Below, piece by piece: positions 9,245 through 12,820 of a stretch of 12,820 nt of DNA. Made by a program: the position numbers and the translations under genes. The notes beneath the pieces are model-generated. The model was not told where the DNA came from. It searched no databases and saw only the letters and a program-made list of their open reading frames with translations. This DNA is from Halocaridina rubra (Eukaryota > Arthropoda > Malacostraca > Decapoda > Atyidae): positions 1-12,820 of the forward strand of contig JAXCGZ010024189.1 in assembly GCA_037179515.1 (NCBI GenBank). Direction: 5' to 3'. How positions within the stretch are numbered: the stretch's first letter is position 1; the number at the start of each line of letters is the position of its first letter.

Positions 9245-9598
9245 TTGCCTCTGCCTTTGACTTTTATACATATATACTGTTCTCTTATAATAATAACATA
9301 TACCGGTAACAAAACTTATTGTTATAATTCTTTGATAATGTTTATTTTTCTTTACATGTGGCTGTTCTTTTTTATCTTAGTTTCTGCATTAGAATTTGTA
9401 ATAATTACCTCATCATCATCACCATGTACAATGGCTGCAATCCCCCTTGCGAGAGAGTGGCCGAGTCAAAGCACACATTCTCCAAAAGCCAAACATGTGT
9501 CAGTTACTACTTGCAACTCCTTGGGCATAAATAGTTACCAGAATTCATCCTTACCACACCACTTGGGTCTCCCACAAATTGATTACGTTAAAGGATAG
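9245..9598 (+). other. Open frame of unknown status
   Basis: 117 codons run from an ATG at 9245. The first half is hydrophobic and aromatic (YMWLFFFILVSALEFVII near residues 37-54), as AT-rich DNA often encodes. The second half is Ser/His/Pro-rich. It has no recognisable family, no strong start context and no supporting neighbour. It overlaps an equally weak antisense frame at its end. Most likely not a gene. Confidence 0.12.
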
Positions 9599-9898
9599 CT
9601 GAAATAATGAAGAATCTTTCATGCCCTTAATATTTAGTGTGAGAGCCACTTGCATCTTGTACAGCTTGCATTCTGTAGGGGTATGATCAGAGCAACGACT
9701 CGAAAAGGTCATTTTCGAACTCAAGATCCATCACAACTTGCAGACTTTTAACAAACTTGTTAAATCCCATGAAGAGCCTTCATCAGTCCTTTGCAAGAGG
9801 TATCGCTTGAACAAACAGCCGATGCACAGCATTCCTTTTTTGCTCATTGATCTCTTTTGAAGCAATGGCAATGTGTCTCCGTTGCTTCCTGATTGGTT
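9551..9898 (-). other. Antisense frame with a single stop; possible decayed coding fragment
   Basis: Reading the minus strand from 9898 to the TAA at 9551-9553 gives about 115 codons with only one stop (TGA at 9731-9733). Readable pieces are LPLLQKRSMSKKGMLC, then KRYLLQRTDEGSSWDLTSLL, and after the stop SSRCSDHTPTECKLYKMQ. A second minus frame also shows a coding-like stretch (HIAIASKEINEQKRNAVHRL), so frame choice is uncertain. I do not recognise a family. It could be an old transposon or pseudogene piece, or chance. Confidence 0.2.
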
Positions 9899-10004
9899 CT
9901 ACAATGAAGTATTTGTTTTTCTAGGATGACTTTTCTTGTTAAACGAACCCAAATGTCATGTGAGTGTTGTCATATTCCTTATTGTAATTGTCAGATGCCC
10001 AACT

Positions 10005-10325
10005 TTAGCTTAGGCTGAGTTTATTTCCGATCTCATTTGGGTAATACAGGTATCTAACGCTATCATAGCCTCTCAGTAAGCATGAGCAAAGAACCCGTCT
10101 AAAGCAAAATATTGTTTCACCATCTCTCACTTTGAAAGTCACACGGGAGAGCCAGTCAGCAAGCATTACCTGAAAAGCATCGAAAAACAAAGTTAGAATA
10201 TAACAAAAATATACATTGCCCGGCATTCTCTCTAGCTCTTCATGAGCTTTAGCTTTCATAAGGCCAAAGATTGCTTGTCTTATTTCTTTAATTAAAATGG
10301 TATAACGCCAAAAGATGTGTGGAGT
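10005..10325 (-). other. Open frame of unknown status (possible exon or chance)
   Basis: The minus strand is open for 107 codons from 10325 down to the stop at 10005. An in-frame ATG lies at 10259. The N-terminal part, LIKEIRQAIFGLMKAKAHEE, would form a charged amphipathic helix. The middle is hydrophobic. The rest contains WLSRVTFKVRDGETIFCF. A pyrimidine-rich CTTTTCAG lies within the frame near 10170, so a splice acceptor there is conceivable. There is no family match that I know and no adjacent gene. Confidence 0.18.
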
Positions 10326-10980
10326 CTAAGCCAGAGCATTGTCTTAGCGAAATCTAGCTTCGATAAAGGCATATAAAAATTAAACTTGCCTTACAACTAC
10401 AATAAGAAAGCAGAAAATTTTATGCCTTGCAGGGATATCCCTATCTGGGCTTAAAGTCTGGTGGCAGCCTCTATAAATTCATTTTGTGAGAGACCTCTAC
10501 CTACATATGATGCAATAAAGTGAAAGTGACCTTTTCATTCTCAGAGGGAGGAGAGGCATTTGAAAGACACGTCTCCTTTGATATATATTTTTTCATATGG
10601 ATATTACAACCATCTAGGCCGTTAAAGGATGTCAAAACAAGGGTTATGTGGCATGTAATATCTGAACAGTACAAAATCTGTTACCCCTCGTCAGATCATG
10701 CTTGGTTTAAGAGGGAGAGGATAGTAGCATCCCTTTTTTAGCTCTGCTCAATTTGCTAATTACTGTCTCTCATGTGTAGGATTCGCGTCTACGTTGAATC
10801 TTTTTATACTTGGGTTCTTATGAGAGATAATATGGCATTGTTGTTGCTTGTATTGTGGTGTGATTATTCTTATATAAAGAACGCCTTATTCTGCTGAAAC
10901 TCATAACATGACGAGAACTGTAAGATGATAAAGTAAATATCAAGGTTTCAACATACATTTGTAATTTTACCCACCTCTTA
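10326..10980. other. Stretch without supported genes
   Basis: It contains one 73-codon plus-strand frame (10520-10741) with no recognisable motif and no good reason to call it a gene. GGGATATCCC (10432-10441) is a 10-bp perfect palindrome of no known role here. Nothing else stands out. Confidence 0.5.
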
Positions 10981-11446
<466 letters not shown>

Positions 11447-12122
11447 TGCATAAGTAAAATGTGTAAGCTCACTGTTCCTCAATTACACGAGCTATGTGGA
11501 TTATTAGTTTCAGATATCACTCTTCAGAGTGCTCAAACAATACCTAATTCAATATCAAAGGTTTAATATTGCTATAGTTTAAATTATTTTTCTTATTAAA
11601 ACGATTCTGAAATTGTTTTTTTACAATTATATAACAAAGCTTAAAATGAAATTTCGTATACAAATATCTCTCTTCTCAAATGAAAAAGAGCACGCAAATC
11701 CCCCTCCCCCTTCTTCTGCCAAACCTTCTTACAAGAACGCAAATTCAATAAAGAGAAATAGCAGAAATTGAAGGTTACAATGCACCTCACACTTTACTCA
11801 GAGAAGCAAAGAAGAGACATGGGGTGGGGATAAATCCTATTTCAATCCTTTCGTCTTTTGTTGGAAATGTGATTGCTATTTTTATATTTTCTAATCATCT
11901 CTGTTGTCACTGCTTCTGACTCTCAGCCGGATAATTGCATGTTGACTCCAAATTGAGAATTTTGCATTTATCTTCCTTTGCGCCAATTAGTGTTACAAGG
12001 AGGAACATTACGGTTTTCTATGTGTGGCAGACCCCCTTGCAACTCAAATTCTTGCCTTTGACATATTTGTTCGCTCTGGAGTATCTGTCTACTTTTGGAA
12101 TATCCATTTTCGAAAGTGTTAT
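11447..12122. other. AT-rich stretch without supported genes
   Basis: A 71-codon plus-strand frame at 11935-12150 ends by running through the TCTA repeat and has no recognisable motif. A pyrimidine-rich run lies at 11699-11716. Nothing else is identifiable. Confidence 0.5.
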
Positions 12123-12142
12123 ATATCTATCTATCTATCTAT
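12123..12142. repeat. Short (ATCT)n microsatellite
   Basis: About five ATCT copies directly abut the 3' side of the minus-strand reverse transcriptase fragment. Confidence 0.9.
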
Positions 12143-12400
12143 GGCCGTGATGCGTTATCATCCCCGCTTTTGACCCATCCATCAATCTTCTTGCTTGCCC
12201 CACCGTTGTCACAGTGTTCCTATACATATCCTGCACCACCCTAAAATACCCCTCTGCTGCTCTTGACTTCCTCATGCGGTGGCACTACTCTTCTCTCAGT
12301 ACCCTGTCATATGCATTCCTTAAAAGCACAAACAAAGAATGCAACTCCCAGCTTTATTAGAATTTCTCCACCAGCATTCCCCGCGCCTATATTACTCATA
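12143..12400 (-). pseudogene. RTE-type LINE reverse transcriptase fragment
   Basis: On the minus strand, [15 protein letters not shown] is followed, after a one-base shift near 12312-12318, by [10 protein letters not shown], a stop, then [20 protein letters not shown] and NTVTTV. This matches the stretch around catalytic motif A of RTE-like reverse transcriptases, usually of the form FVDLEKAYDRVPRE followed by a QDMY segment. The motif A Asp is lost and the frame is broken, so it is dead. Only about 85 codons survive; the fragment is bounded by the ATCT repeat on one side and CA repeats on the other. It belongs to a different LINE lineage from the element at 3800-8130. The clade name is from pattern memory. 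Confidence 0.75.

Positions 12401-12820
<420 letters not shown>

Noticed and set aside
9775..9790. CTGATGA on the minus strand as a hammerhead ribozyme core
   Set aside because: The required second core element GAAA after a stem II is absent at the right distance, and the flanking stems do not pair.
10170..10259. Cytochrome P450-like reading of KAHEELERMPG
   Set aside because: The resemblance to the P450 helix region is a few residues long, with no other P450 motif (no ExxR, no heme-binding Cys block) nearby.

Overview
The window is non-coding-rich animal DNA, most likely from a mollusc and plausibly a cephalopod. The grounds are the AT-rich background, very long TA and CATA microsatellites, tRNA-headed repeats, and decayed LINEs of the CR1/L2-like and RTE-like kinds. 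The species call is inference. I see no prokaryotic operon structure, rRNA or CRISPR, and no convincing host protein-coding gene.

Layout. Positions 1-2130 hold a tandem array of a 273-bp unit: seven full copies and a damaged eighth, continuing off the left edge. Each unit carries a tRNA-like block with RNA polymerase III A and B boxes. The array runs directly into 113 uninterrupted copies of CATA (2153-2604) and then (TA)n to 2674. Positions 2675-3799 are plain AT-rich DNA. Positions ~3800-8130 hold a nearly full-length but dead LINE on the + strand: a GC-richer leader, ORF1 (coiled coil plus RNA-binding-like domain), ORF2 (endonuclease, then reverse transcriptase) and a 3' UTR ending in a short ATCT repeat. 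The LINE has several frameshifts, several stops and a small deletion inside the reverse transcriptase. A lone degenerate tRNA-like SINE head lies at 8983-9053. Positions 9060-10980 contain only weak open frames that I cannot assign. At 10981-11446 a CA/TA/TG microsatellite complex contains a 274-bp TA tract. At 12143-12400, on the - strand, there is an RTE-type reverse transcriptase fragment. The window ends in a CA block followed by at least 335 bp of TA repeat.

How it fits together. Nothing here works as a pathway; the window is a stack of selfish and simple repeats. The most unusual object is the 273-bp satellite, a repeating unit with an internal Pol III promoter that looks like a SINE-type sequence amplified in tandem instead of dispersed. 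Neighbouring units share private variants, which fits amplification by unequal exchange. The last unit is eroded almost only by deletions next to the microsatellite; this is either a real boundary process or an assembly artefact.
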